In this document: positions 7,901-14,183 of the stretch, one piece after another
How the letters are laid out: every line of letters begins with the position of its first letter
How positions within the stretch are numbered: position 1 is the first letter of the stretch
DNA from: JAYVIQ01 sp043770215
GTDB taxonomy: Bacteria > Bacteroidota > Bacteroidia > Cytophagales > JAAEPT01
Length of the DNA stretch: 15,486 nucleotides
Direction of reading: 5' to 3'
Assembly: GCA_043770215.1 (NCBI GenBank)
Contig: JAYVIQ010000096.1
Span: 1-15,486 of the forward strand
Position numbers and translations under genes: made by a program
The notes under the pieces: generated by a model
Databases searched by the model: none
The model's input: the letters and a program-made list of their open reading frames with translations, nothing else
Told to the model about the DNA's origin: nothing

Positions 7901-8402
7901 AGCAACACCAAATACAGGCAGAAAAATGCATATAGAGGTTGGTGGAGTAGATATTTCTAATGTTATAAACATACCTTTTACAGGAGGTTATCAAACATGG
8001 GTTACTGTAAATGTACCTAATATCCCACTTATTGCTGGAATTAGAGTGTTACGTGTAGTATTTGACGGATCTGATTTTAATATAAACCGTATGAACTTTA
8101 CGCTCAATACGTCTGCTAAATTAGATTTTTCTGATGATTCTACATCAACTTCAGAATTTGTAGGACTATACCCTAACCCATCTCAAAACGAGGTAAATAT
8201 TTCTACAAACTTAGTTAAAGCTTCAATGGTAAAAATCCAATTGATAGATTTGAACGATGCGCTATTGTTTGAAAAATCTATACAAGGTGAAGCTGGTGTT
8301 TTTGATCAAAATATAGATGTATCAAACATAAAATCTGGAATCTATTTGGTTAAAATCACAACAGGTGATCAAGTAAAAACACATAGATTGATTAAACAAT
8401 AA
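4935..8402 (+). CDS. Secreted PQQ-type glucose/sorbosone dehydrogenase-like protein with Ig, two CBM6 and T9SS sorting domains
   Basis: A 1155-residue modular exported protein. Residues 1-19 are a signal peptide. A GSDH-type beta-propeller spans about 25-360: ENGLLGIALHPDF (80-92), AHNGGG (140-145, His141 aligning with the catalytic His of soluble quinoprotein glucose dehydrogenase), FGFRNPF (206-212, Arg-Asn of the PQQ site) and VADVGTSWEEIN (225-236). An Ig-like domain (366-447), a PKD-like domain containing HYHP (453-560) and a beta domain (561-640) follow. Then come CBM6 copy 1 (648-800), a Big-type Ig domain (805-897) and CBM6 copy 2 (904-1058). The tail LYPNPSQNEVNIS (1078-1090) to the end is a type A T9SS sorting domain, implying outer-membrane transport and surface attachment or release. 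The CBM6 pair suggests binding of polysaccharide; the oxidised sugar is unknown. PQQ dependence is inferred from family, and no pqq genes are in the window. The gene is monocistronic. Confidence 0.9.
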   Translation: MKKLVLLSLLFYSLHGISQNYGQFFTTENLTGPGVLSEPLALAHAPSGKIFIAERRGDIKVFQNGTVSTIFNVQTHIENENGLLGIALHPDFTNEGWLYFFYCAPLPNKFHNIERVYVNANNTIRSREFLFSLDDYLNGAHNGGGMVFKDRHLYIAVGDGNAGVVSQNLDLYRGKILRVTETGQPVASNPYNTPGASVVRQRIWAFGFRNPFRITVDRGTNRLLVADVGTSWEEINDVTTLGTVRNYAWGLTGDGRKNSPTTIDPIYTYATGSAEGCAITNLVGFSPVSTNYPSELVGRLLFVDYCRNELRAIPTNGNITQGTSILLEPELTNNTLGMDLGIDGNLYYVNFQGTGLSRLKYENNQLPVISNQPLSQSVIERDNVTFSVLASGSAPFTYVWRKGGTVVGTNSPKLVLNNVQLANAGNYTVEVRNSLGTVTSNVAILTVKAFNARPVANIILPTNTLIWENGDVINFQGNATDTEDGILPASSFSWELQFNHKDSETTEHYHPAESVSGIKQGTFKLDNLGEKSPNVWFSLILNVVDSKGNKNSDTVEIYPKKINITVNSIPAGLNVFASIREAATPFQIQGVAKGPASLNALSPQTRNGNVYVFSRWEHGGTANQSLTLGSANVTYTAVYTIQSNPTQTPFGGVARNIPGLIQAEDFDNGGQGIAYNDLTVGNSGNGYRTGDNVDIEACSEGGFNLAYVAANEWTEYTVKAAEAGTYNVTLRVATPNIGTRAHLEINGIDITGPINIPTTGGFQTWKSITVTTNTTIALGNQIVRLVMDGNNFNINSITFSKSENSQAPVVAITSPTSNTNFVAPANIVIKATITDNGSISKVEFLNGTTVLNPTNTAGTLRTFNWNAVAAGSYNLRVRATDNSGNVTTSVGVPITVSTAGQVQSPFGGAAKAIPGQIQIEEFDLGGEGISYHDLTVGNSGNAFRTENVDIEACADIGTGFNIGWVQTTEWLEYTVNVANTGNYNLAIRVATPNTGRKMHIEVGGVDISNVINIPFTGGYQTWVTVNVPNIPLIAGIRVLRVVFDGSDFNINRMNFTLNTSAKLDFSDDSTSTSEFVGLYPNPSQNEVNISTNLVKASMVKIQLIDLNDALLFEKSIQGEAGVFDQNIDVSNIKSGIYLVKITTGDQVKTHRLIKQ
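6876..8108 (+). repeat. Internal duplication: two CBM6 modules flanking an Ig-like linker
   Basis: Copy 1 is coded at 6876-7334 and copy 2 at 7644-8108. Both begin PFGG(V/A)A(R/K)(N/A)IPG and share DLTVGNSGN, NVDIEAC, EYTV, RVATPN, GG(F/Y)QTW and DFNIN or NFNIN. The copies have diverged clearly at the nucleotide level, so the duplication is old. Confidence 0.85.
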
Positions 8403-8441
8403 TAGAATTAGAAACCCCTGAAATAGAAAAGGGGACTTAGT

Positions 8442-8455
8442 TTTAAACGTTTAAA
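8442..8455. repeat. Perfect 14-bp palindrome TTTAAACGTTTAAA
   Basis: It lies between the 8402 stop and the terminator hairpin. It could be a binding site, but it may simply be a chance AT-rich palindrome. Confidence 0.35.
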
Positions 8456-8459
8456 TAGA

Positions 8460-8532
8460 TGAGTTTGTAAAATAGATGTTTGCTAAAGTATTGAACTTTG
8501 GTTGCATGCATCTCTTTTACAAGCTCATTTTT
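8460..8532 (+). terminator. Long-stem terminator after the secreted dehydrogenase gene
   Basis: TGAG, a T-G pair and TTGTAAAA (8460-8472) pair with TTTTACAA, G and CTCA (8515-8527). After one mismatch, AGATG (8474-8478) pairs with CATCT (8509-8513), giving an 18-pair stem with a 30-nt loop, then TTTTT (8528-8532). The reverse direction lacks a T run, so it serves mainly the + strand gene. Confidence 0.75.
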
Positions 8533-8634
8533 ATTTATAATTGGCTTAAAGAATAAAAAGGAAAGAGGATTGCCGTGCGCTTAAAAACCACCGAAAATAT
8601 TTTTAGCAATTGCAAATCATCTATTTACTAAGCT

Positions 8635-9696
8635 TTATTTGCGGTCAAATTTACTAAAAAATGTGCTGAGGCCTGGAAAATAAAAAAGACCATATACCAG
8701 AGGATTTCTGTCATAGTTGTATTCTCGCCATGCATCAAACCCTAAAAAAACATCCTTACTACCATCAATATAATGTCTGGTGTATTTACCTCTTGTTTTT
8801 TCTGCCTTAAAAGATATGTAACGCTCTTTATTTAAAAACAAGTGATAAGGAAAAAAAACAGCAAGTAAGACCAAAGGCGTTAAGTAAAACTCAATATGAA
8901 TGATTAAACTATTAATGACATGGAAACAAATATTCCCTAATGCTATATATAAAGTAATTTGTGGCCTATAGGCACCTAAAACACTAACCACCTGTAAAAT
9001 GAGCATAATTATAAACGCAATTTGCCAAACTACCAAAAACCGATACGTGTACTCTACAGGCGCTAAGGATAAATCCCAATCTCTAAACCCTACAATAGAG
9101 TTTAGTTTCATAGCCATAGGATGCAACCAATTTATTTGCTCGGGATGCCAAAAAAATTTATAGACTAAGCCAGCAAGTTTCCATAAACCAGAAAAAGTGT
9201 AGCCAATTAATACGCCAGCATAAAGCCATTGAATGGTTTTAGAAAAATCTAGCAGTTCAGGATCTTCTGAAGAGATTTTATTTTTTCTAGTCACAAACAT
9301 GCCTAACAAGTGGTATAAAACCATAACATGCCCTACATGGCTAAAGAACTCATACTTCCAACGTATACAATTTATCCAAAGCACCAAAAGACCAAGTAAA
9401 ATACGAGGATATTTAAGTGACCCATTTTTTAATAATAAAAGATTATTTATGAAAGCCAAACCTAACAAGCTGTACCAAAGTATAGGATTAGGAAAAGTGG
9501 GCATAAACAATTTATCGAACCAATGAATAGGAGCAAATAATTCTATTGGCCTGCTGCTCATGAGCGTATAGGTATACCCTTGAAAAATAAGCCATGCTAC
9601 AACTAGTATTCTCATAGCTATATCTCCATAGTTATAATTTATAGCTATGCCCAAGGCCAGATTTTTTTGTCTATTTGTAACCTCTAACACATTCAT
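8635..9696 (-). CDS. HTTM-like multispanning membrane protein
   Basis: The third gene of a translationally coupled operon; its ATG overlaps the preceding stop by 4 nt. The 353-residue product has about seven or eight hydrophobic segments (near 27-40, 72-90, 98-110, 122-134, 156-172, 219-241, 246-265 and 272-287). RWKYEFFSHVGHVMVLYHLLG (112-132), GYTFSGLWKLAG (165-176) and NICFHVINSLIIHI (255-268) resemble the HTTM (horizontally transferred transmembrane) group related to vitamin K-dependent gamma-carboxylase membrane domains. The C-terminal 60 residues are soluble and carry HYIDGSKDVFLGFDAW (308-323), which I cannot assign. The Lys and His residues in the membrane segments would fit an enzyme, but carboxylase activity is not claimed. 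The HTTM assignment is pattern recognition only. No terminator was found downstream; the gene is convergent with the gene ending at 8402. Confidence 0.65.
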   Translation of the reverse strand: MNVLEVTNRQKNLALGIAINYNYGDIAMRILVVAWLIFQGYTYTLMSSRPIELFAPIHWFDKLFMPTFPNPILWYSLLGLAFINNLLLLKNGSLKYPRILLGLLVLWINCIRWKYEFFSHVGHVMVLYHLLGMFVTRKNKISSEDPELLDFSKTIQWLYAGVLIGYTFSGLWKLAGLVYKFFWHPEQINWLHPMAMKLNSIVGFRDWDLSLAPVEYTYRFLVVWQIAFIIMLILQVVSVLGAYRPQITLYIALGNICFHVINSLIIHIEFYLTPLVLLAVFFPYHLFLNKERYISFKAEKTRGKYTRHYIDGSKDVFLGFDAWREYNYDRNPLVYGLFYFPGLSTFFSKFDRK

Positions 9697-10145
9697 TTTT
9701 TGGGCACAATAAGTACTGTTGATGTATCGTAATTGTTTGGGTTTTGTACTAAATCTAAAGGATTAAAAATTTCTGCAACTACTTTATAATCATCATATTC
9801 TGGCGCAATGTATGTACAAAATATTTTTAGTTTTAAGAAATCTTTTTTGTTTGGATGTTGTATTAAACGTGCCGTAATAGGATTTAAAAAATACAATGTT
9901 TCATCTCTGTTAAAGGTAGCTCTTGGTATGTTTGCTAATCTTGTCCAATGGGTTTCGCTTTTATTTTTTGCATAAATTCTATATCCAGTATATTTCTGTG
10001 CCCAACCTGCGGGCTGGCTGTAAAGTTTCCAAAAATAAAAGGGATAAATTTCTCCCCAGCCTTTTAGGGTGGTACCATAAGAAAAGCAAGAAAGCACTAT
10101 ACTTAGTACCACGAGTATTTTTGTATTTCTTAGAGCAATTTTCAC
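9693..10145 (-). CDS. Small exported protein of unknown function, partner of the HTTM-like protein
   Basis: A 150-residue protein with an N-terminal hydrophobic segment (about 9-24, ILVVLSIVLSCFSYGTTL) that is a signal peptide or anchor, so the rest is likely periplasmic or extracytoplasmic. GEIYPFYFWKLYSQPAGW (31-48) is the most distinctive stretch; from memory, similar YPF-WKL segments occur in small proteins encoded next to HTTM-type membrane proteins. The remainder is a beta-like, Tyr/Asn-rich domain with a single Cys outside the hydrophobic segment. It overlaps both neighbours by 4 nt (10142-10145 and 9693-9696), which implies coupled translation and possibly fixed stoichiometry. No named family is recognised. 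Confidence 0.7.
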   Translation of the reverse strand: MKIALRNTKILVVLSIVLSCFSYGTTLKGWGEIYPFYFWKLYSQPAGWAQKYTGYRIYAKNKSETHWTRLANIPRATFNRDETLYFLNPITARLIQHPNKKDFLKLKIFCTYIAPEYDDYKVVAEIFNPLDLVQNPNNYDTSTVLIVPKK

Positions 10146-10975
10146 AAGTTACAACTTAAATAATATTTTTTTGAAGCACTCGCCCCCATTTGTTTTTTAA
10201 AACGAAATAATCCTCTGTTGATTGTGCCATCTAAAGTAGAAACACCAAAATCAATATGGGTTATACCCCATTTTTTGGCTTCACAACTTAGCCAGTAATT
10301 GTGATACAACAAAGGACAAATATCATCATATAAAGCATTATGAGCCCAATAAAACTGATAAAGAATAGTTTTTGATACCCTTACTGTTACAGAACATGAT
10401 ACAAGTTCATTTTTTATATACGTGCCAATCAGCAGAAAAGTGTCAGGGAAATAATCAAATAATCGCTTCAAATCCATTTTTTGCATAGTAAGCGGATACT
10501 TTTTTAAACTCCTGTTTTGTGCAATCATCTCATAACAAGCATCTAAATGATCATTTTCTAAAACCTTAGTAACTATGGCACTATCAATTAGTTTTTTGAG
10601 TTTTTTTTGTTTTGAATAATGTAAAGAGCGTGTAAAATCTTTGGTCAAATCAAGGTATTGTGTTACCTCTACTTTTGCAATTTTAAATCCTTTCTTAATC
10701 AGAAAATTAAATTGTTCTTGGCTTTTTGGATAAAACAATGGCGGTAGAATCCATTCTATTATAGTAGCCTCAATTTTTAGAGTCTCTAATAAATGATCAA
10801 AAGAACTTGAGTTTAGTATGCCTTCTATAAAACAAAAACTACTTTTGAAGGGGCATAATACAACTTCATTTTTTATATGATAGCAGAGTTGCATTTGGTC
10901 ATTTTTATATACAAAAGGCAGTTCAGTATTTACAGAGTGGTAATTAGGGTCTGAAAAAAAATACTCTAATTCCAT
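10142..10975 (-). CDS. FemAB/GNAT-superfamily acyltransferase-like protein
   Basis: The 277-residue cytoplasmic protein is the first gene of a three-gene operon. Its C-terminal half fits the Acetyltransf_6 (BioF2-like)/FemAB fold: a basic segment HYSKQKKLKKLIDSA (119-133), a central region 141-200, FYWAHNALYDD (208-218), then YWLSCEAKKWGITHIDFGVST (227-247) and GLFRFKKQMGA (255-265). The DFG strand and the RFKK-x-x-G element near the end are typical of this superfamily. Relatives transfer amino acids or acyl groups onto peptidoglycan, polysaccharides or lipids; the substrate here is unknown. Coupling to an exported protein and a membrane protein suggests an envelope modification. A 175-bp gap separates it from the cupin gene upstream, and only a weak promoter-like sequence is seen there (CTTTG near 11021, TAAATTTA near 10989-10996). 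Confidence 0.7.
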   Translation of the reverse strand: MELEYFFSDPNYHSVNTELPFVYKNDQMQLCYHIKNEVVLCPFKSSFCFIEGILNSSSFDHLLETLKIEATIIEWILPPLFYPKSQEQFNFLIKKGFKIAKVEVTQYLDLTKDFTRSLHYSKQKKLKKLIDSAIVTKVLENDHLDACYEMIAQNRSLKKYPLTMQKMDLKRLFDYFPDTFLLIGTYIKNELVSCSVTVRVSKTILYQFYWAHNALYDDICPLLYHNYWLSCEAKKWGITHIDFGVSTLDGTINRGLFRFKKQMGASASKKYYLSCNL

Positions 10976-11150
10976 ATCAAAGCATCTAAATTTATAAAAC
11001 AGTTACCTAAAAGTATTACAAAGAGAAACCTGAAAAAGATAGAGCGCACATCTTGTAAAAAAGTATTTAAGCAAAAAAATAAAACTTGGAACAGTAAAAA
11101 ATATTGTTTTATATTTAACCTCAATGATCTAATTTTCATATGTATAAAAA

Positions 11151-11570
11151 TTAAATTTTTGCTTTCCTTAGTTGTATAAATTCTCTAAAATCTCTTATGT
11201 AATCTCTAGAATCAAATTTTTCTGATGCAATACAAAGCAAAATTGCATCAGGCTCGCATTGCACCCTACGCCAGTGCATTTCTGGTATAAACAATCCTTG
11301 GTTAGGATTATTTAGTTCAAAGTGATAACTGTTGTTTTGTAAATCTTCTATGTGAATTTTAGCGGATCCAGTAAGGCATACAAGAGCATACTTGCACAAT
11401 TTGTTTGCAGCATTTCCTCTAGAATGCCCTACTGGAGTATTATATACCCAATAGACTCTTTTCAATTCAAATGGCAAACTATTTGCATACTGCGCTACAG
11501 AAAGATGACCAACCTCTGCATTTCCAAAGAGAGAAAAATCAAATAAATACGGTTTTTTCTGTAACATCAT
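11151..11570 (-). CDS. WxcM/FdtA-like cupin (sugar 3,4-ketoisomerase family) with altered active site
   Basis: The family interconverts dTDP-4-keto-6-deoxyhexoses on the way to N-acetylated aminosugars of surface glycans. The chosen start (ATG at 11570; another at 11567) gives 139 residues, the normal family length. A longer frame to 11654 adds 28 hydrophobic residues that lie across and upstream of a TACATTTG promoter element, so it is rejected. Conserved blocks are PFELKRVYWVYNTPVG (33-48), the glycine turn of the cupin barrel LTGSAKIHIED (66-76), QGLFIPEMHW (91-100), ASEKFDSRDYIRDF (115-128). The usual RGxHAHK reads RGNAANK (51-57), so both histidines regarded as catalytic are replaced by Ala and Asn. 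It may bind a sugar nucleotide without the usual reaction, or belong to a divergent WxcM-like branch. No nucleotide-sugar aminotransferase is nearby. Confidence 0.8.
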   Translation of the reverse strand: MMLQKKPYLFDFSLFGNAEVGHLSVAQYANSLPFELKRVYWVYNTPVGHSRGNAANKLCKYALVCLTGSAKIHIEDLQNNSYHFELNNPNQGLFIPEMHWRRVQCEPDAILLCIASEKFDSRDYIRDFREFIQLRKAKI

Positions 11571-11623
11571 ATAAATATACGATATTATTAAGATTGAAAA
11601 AAAACTTTTGATTGGCTTATAAG

Positions 11624-11631
11624 CAAATGTA
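11624..11631 (-). promoter_or_regulatory. Candidate -7 element upstream of the cupin gene
   Basis: TACATTTG on the - strand matches TAnnTTTG exactly. It lies about 54 bp before the ATG at 11570 and inside the longer alternative frame, which favours the shorter start. A -33 TTG at the proper distance is not clear. Confidence 0.45.
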
Positions 11632-11760
11632 AATTTTAAAAACGGATAAAACATTCATAGATTAGTCTCTAGTTAAAAACCCCATATTTTTGACTTTAAG
11701 TAATGACTAGGCACCTAAAAATTATTACATCTTATAAATAACAGAACTTATGTATCATTT

Positions 11761-13146
11761 TTAGCTTCTTTCTAGTTCCATAGGATTGCTAGAGATACTG
11801 GATTCTTGTTTCAGTAAATCTCTATACCAAAATCCAGAATCTTTTATACTGCGCATCTGTGTTTCAAAATCTACGTGTACAAGCCCAAAGCGTTGTGAAT
11901 ATCCTTCGGCCCACTCAAAATTATCCATTAAAGACCATGCAAAATATCCATTTACGGGTATGCCTTCTTGCTTAGCTTTTAGTACTTGAGCTATGTATTT
12001 TTGGTAATACTCTGTTCTTTCTATATCATGTATTTTCCCATCAATGGCAATATCTTTAAAAGCAGCACCATTCTCTGTAACTATAAGCTGTTTTACATTT
12101 TTATATTTGGAAAACTTTTTTAACATTAAATAAATAGACTCTGGATAAATTTCCCAACCCATGGTAGTATATGGTACATTCCTATCTTTTGCCCCTACCA
12201 ATGTGCCACCTACGTAGGGCATATACCAAGACGCTTTTACAATTTCTCTAGTATAATTTTGTACGCCAATAAAGTCAAAATCAAATGCAAGTTTAGCTTC
12301 ATCATTAAATAAAATGTATTTCTCCACCCCTTTTAGGGCAGGTAAATCTTGTATAGGATAGCCCATACCCAGTGAAGGCTCTATGTATAATCTGTTTAGA
12401 AGTGCATCAAAACGCTTTGCAGAAGCAATGTTTTTTTCGTTTTGGTCTATGGAATCTATGTGAGAACATGAAAAAGTAGTGCCTATATTCCCTTCTTTTA
12501 CAATTTCTTTTGCCAATCTGCCCCCTAAAGATTGGCACATAGCTGCATGATGCATGGCTGGCAAAAAATTATTTAACCCTCTAATGCCCGGTGCATGAAT
12601 ACCTAAAAAATAACCCGCTCCAGTAAAAACCATTGGCTCATTTAATATCATCCAATTTTTTACTCTATCGCCAAATTTCTTTAAACAAAAAACAGCAAAT
12701 TCTTCAAACCAATGCAAGATATCTCTATTTATCCACCCCCCTTTTTTGTGTAGTTGTAAGGGCAAATCCCAATGATACAACGTTGTCCATGGACAAATGC
12801 CTTGCTCTAATAAACAATCAATTAGTCTATCATAAAAATCCACCCCTTTGTGGTTTGCTTTGCCAACACCGTCAGGAAATATCCTTGACCAAGAAAGCGA
12901 AAACCTGTAATTTGGGATATGTAATTCCTTAAGCAAATTTACATCTTCTTTATACTTATGGTAGTGGTTGCAAGAAATATTAGCGTTGGCATACTCTTTT
13001 ATGTTCTTACCTTTCTTATAATTAGAAAATTCATCCCATATAGAAAGCCCCTTGCCGTCTGTTAAATACGCCCCCTCTATTTGATATGATGCTGTTGCAG
13101 CCCCCCATGAAAAATTGGGACCAAAGTCTGATTTTTTGTAATGCAT
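11761..13146 (-). CDS. Family 1 glycoside hydrolase (beta-glucosidase-like)
   Basis: A retaining beta-glycosidase of 461 residues, full GH1 length, without a signal peptide, so cytoplasmic. Present are the N-terminal FSWGAATASYQIEGAY (12-27), HWDLP (125-129), the acid/base motif NEP (Glu170), the region NYT (297-299), the nucleophile motif TENG (Glu358) and the substrate-binding WSLMDNFEW (404-412). All catalytic residues are intact, so the enzyme should be active, by family on beta-glucosides or beta-galactosides. Its ATG comes 2 nt after the stop of the glycosyltransferase gene, so it is third in the operon starting at 15052. That setting suggests the substrate may be a glycolipid or oligosaccharide made by its neighbours rather than a dietary sugar. 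GH1 also contains the plant galactolipid-remodelling transglycosidase SFR2, a precedent but not a proof. No terminator was found at 11655-11760. Confidence 0.95.
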   Translation of the reverse strand: MHYKKSDFGPNFSWGAATASYQIEGAYLTDGKGLSIWDEFSNYKKGKNIKEYANANISCNHYHKYKEDVNLLKELHIPNYRFSLSWSRIFPDGVGKANHKGVDFYDRLIDCLLEQGICPWTTLYHWDLPLQLHKKGGWINRDILHWFEEFAVFCLKKFGDRVKNWMILNEPMVFTGAGYFLGIHAPGIRGLNNFLPAMHHAAMCQSLGGRLAKEIVKEGNIGTTFSCSHIDSIDQNEKNIASAKRFDALLNRLYIEPSLGMGYPIQDLPALKGVEKYILFNDEAKLAFDFDFIGVQNYTREIVKASWYMPYVGGTLVGAKDRNVPYTTMGWEIYPESIYLMLKKFSKYKNVKQLIVTENGAAFKDIAIDGKIHDIERTEYYQKYIAQVLKAKQEGIPVNGYFAWSLMDNFEWAEGYSQRFGLVHVDFETQMRSIKDSGFWYRDLLKQESSISSNPMELERS

Positions 13147-13148
13147 TT

Positions 13149-14183
13149 TTAGCTTAGAGATACTGTGTAATTTTTCTTATACGTAAGCTGTGGGCTTTTT
13201 ATGAAATCTTCTAACACTTTGTCTACAACACATTGGGTTTGATTAGGAAAAAAGATAGATATCTTTTTATCATTCTCTACCCAAGATTTTATACGCTCAA
13301 CATGTTTTTTCTTTAGTTTTTTTAGCACCAAAACACCAAATTCTTTTAGTGCTTCAGCATTATAATGTTGCTCATACTGCCCACTCATGGGTATAACCAT
13401 CAACTTTTTATTTAGGTACATTGCTTCAGCAGGCGTTTCAAAACCAGCTCCGCAAAGTACTCCTGTAGCACTAGCCATACTTTGCCCAAACAATTCGCCA
13501 TTTATGGGACTAATGTTGATATTGTTTATAGTATACGCTTGCTTACTATGTTTAGAAAAAACATGCCATTTTACTAAGGGAAGCTCAGAAAGCACTTTAA
13601 TTATCTTCTCATCACTGTATGCTGGCAAATACACTGTAAAATGACCTTCATCTGTTTCTTCTAGTTCCCTTACCTCTTTTCTAATTACTGGAGTAAAAAT
13701 ATTTTGATTGTATTTTTTAAAATGGAACCCATAATTTTGCGAACATGGGGCATAGAATTTTAGTATAAGATTAGAGATAAAATCTTTGTGTGTGGGTTTA
13801 GGTACATTTTCAGAAAATAAGGAGCATTGGTGGCTTAAACTAATGCATGGAACTCCTTTGGTTTTGGCAGACCAAGCGCTTATGGGTTCAAAGTCATTAA
13901 TAATCAAATCGTAATCTTCTACGGGGCAGGATTTAAATTCTTTTAAAAGTTCTTTTAGGTTGTTTCTTTTGTAAGTGGCATAAAAATCTATTCCTCCTTT
14001 TTTTCCAAAAATAAAGCTAAGCCCTTTAAATCTGTATTTAACCTCAAATGGCAAAGTGATGTCTGCTTGTTGCCCGCTGACCAAGATATCAACTTGAGCC
14101 CTCATTTCTAATGCTGGTATAATGTCTTTTGCTCTACTAAGGTGCCCGTTTCCAGTCCCTTGAATGGCATATAAAATTTTCAT
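13149..14183 (-). CDS. MurG-like glycosyltransferase, probably glycolipid-forming
   Basis: This 344-residue GT-B fold enzyme likely transfers a sugar from a nucleotide donor. The N-terminal QGTGNGHLSRA (8-18) is the glycine loop and His typical of MurG/GT28-like and Glyco_trans_1_3 proteins. NDFEP (96-100) and SLSHQ (115-119) mark the acceptor domain. The C-terminal donor site shows CGAGFETPAEAMYLNKKLMV (244-263) and PMSGQYEQHYNA (265-276), the usual Gly-x-x-Glu loop and Gln-x-x-Asn-Ala end. No transmembrane segment is visible; such enzymes act at the cytoplasmic face of the inner membrane. It overlaps the upstream PlcP-like gene by 4 nt (14180-14183), so the two are almost certainly co-translated. 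By analogy with PlcP-Agt pairs, diacylglycerol is the likely acceptor, which is inference. It is not murG itself, as the cell-wall division cluster context is absent. Confidence 0.85.
   Translation of the reverse strand: MKILYAIQGTGNGHLSRAKDIIPALEMRAQVDILVSGQQADITLPFEVKYRFKGLSFIFGKKGGIDFYATYKRNNLKELLKEFKSCPVEDYDLIINDFEPISAWSAKTKGVPCISLSHQCSLFSENVPKPTHKDFISNLILKFYAPCSQNYGFHFKKYNQNIFTPVIRKEVRELEETDEGHFTVYLPAYSDEKIIKVLSELPLVKWHVFSKHSKQAYTINNINISPINGELFGQSMASATGVLCGAGFETPAEAMYLNKKLMVIPMSGQYEQHYNAEALKEFGVLVLKKLKKKHVERIKSWVENDKKISIFFPNQTQCVVDKVLEDFIKSPQLTYKKNYTVSLS

Noticed and set aside
8533..8634. Terminator for the leftward operon ending at 8635
   Set aside because: Only a short GCAATTGC palindrome is present downstream on the - strand, without a stable stem and T run.
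11571..11654. N-terminal extension of the cupin frame
   Set aside because: It is hydrophobic, absent from the family, and spans a good promoter element; an internal ATG at 11570 gives the normal family length.
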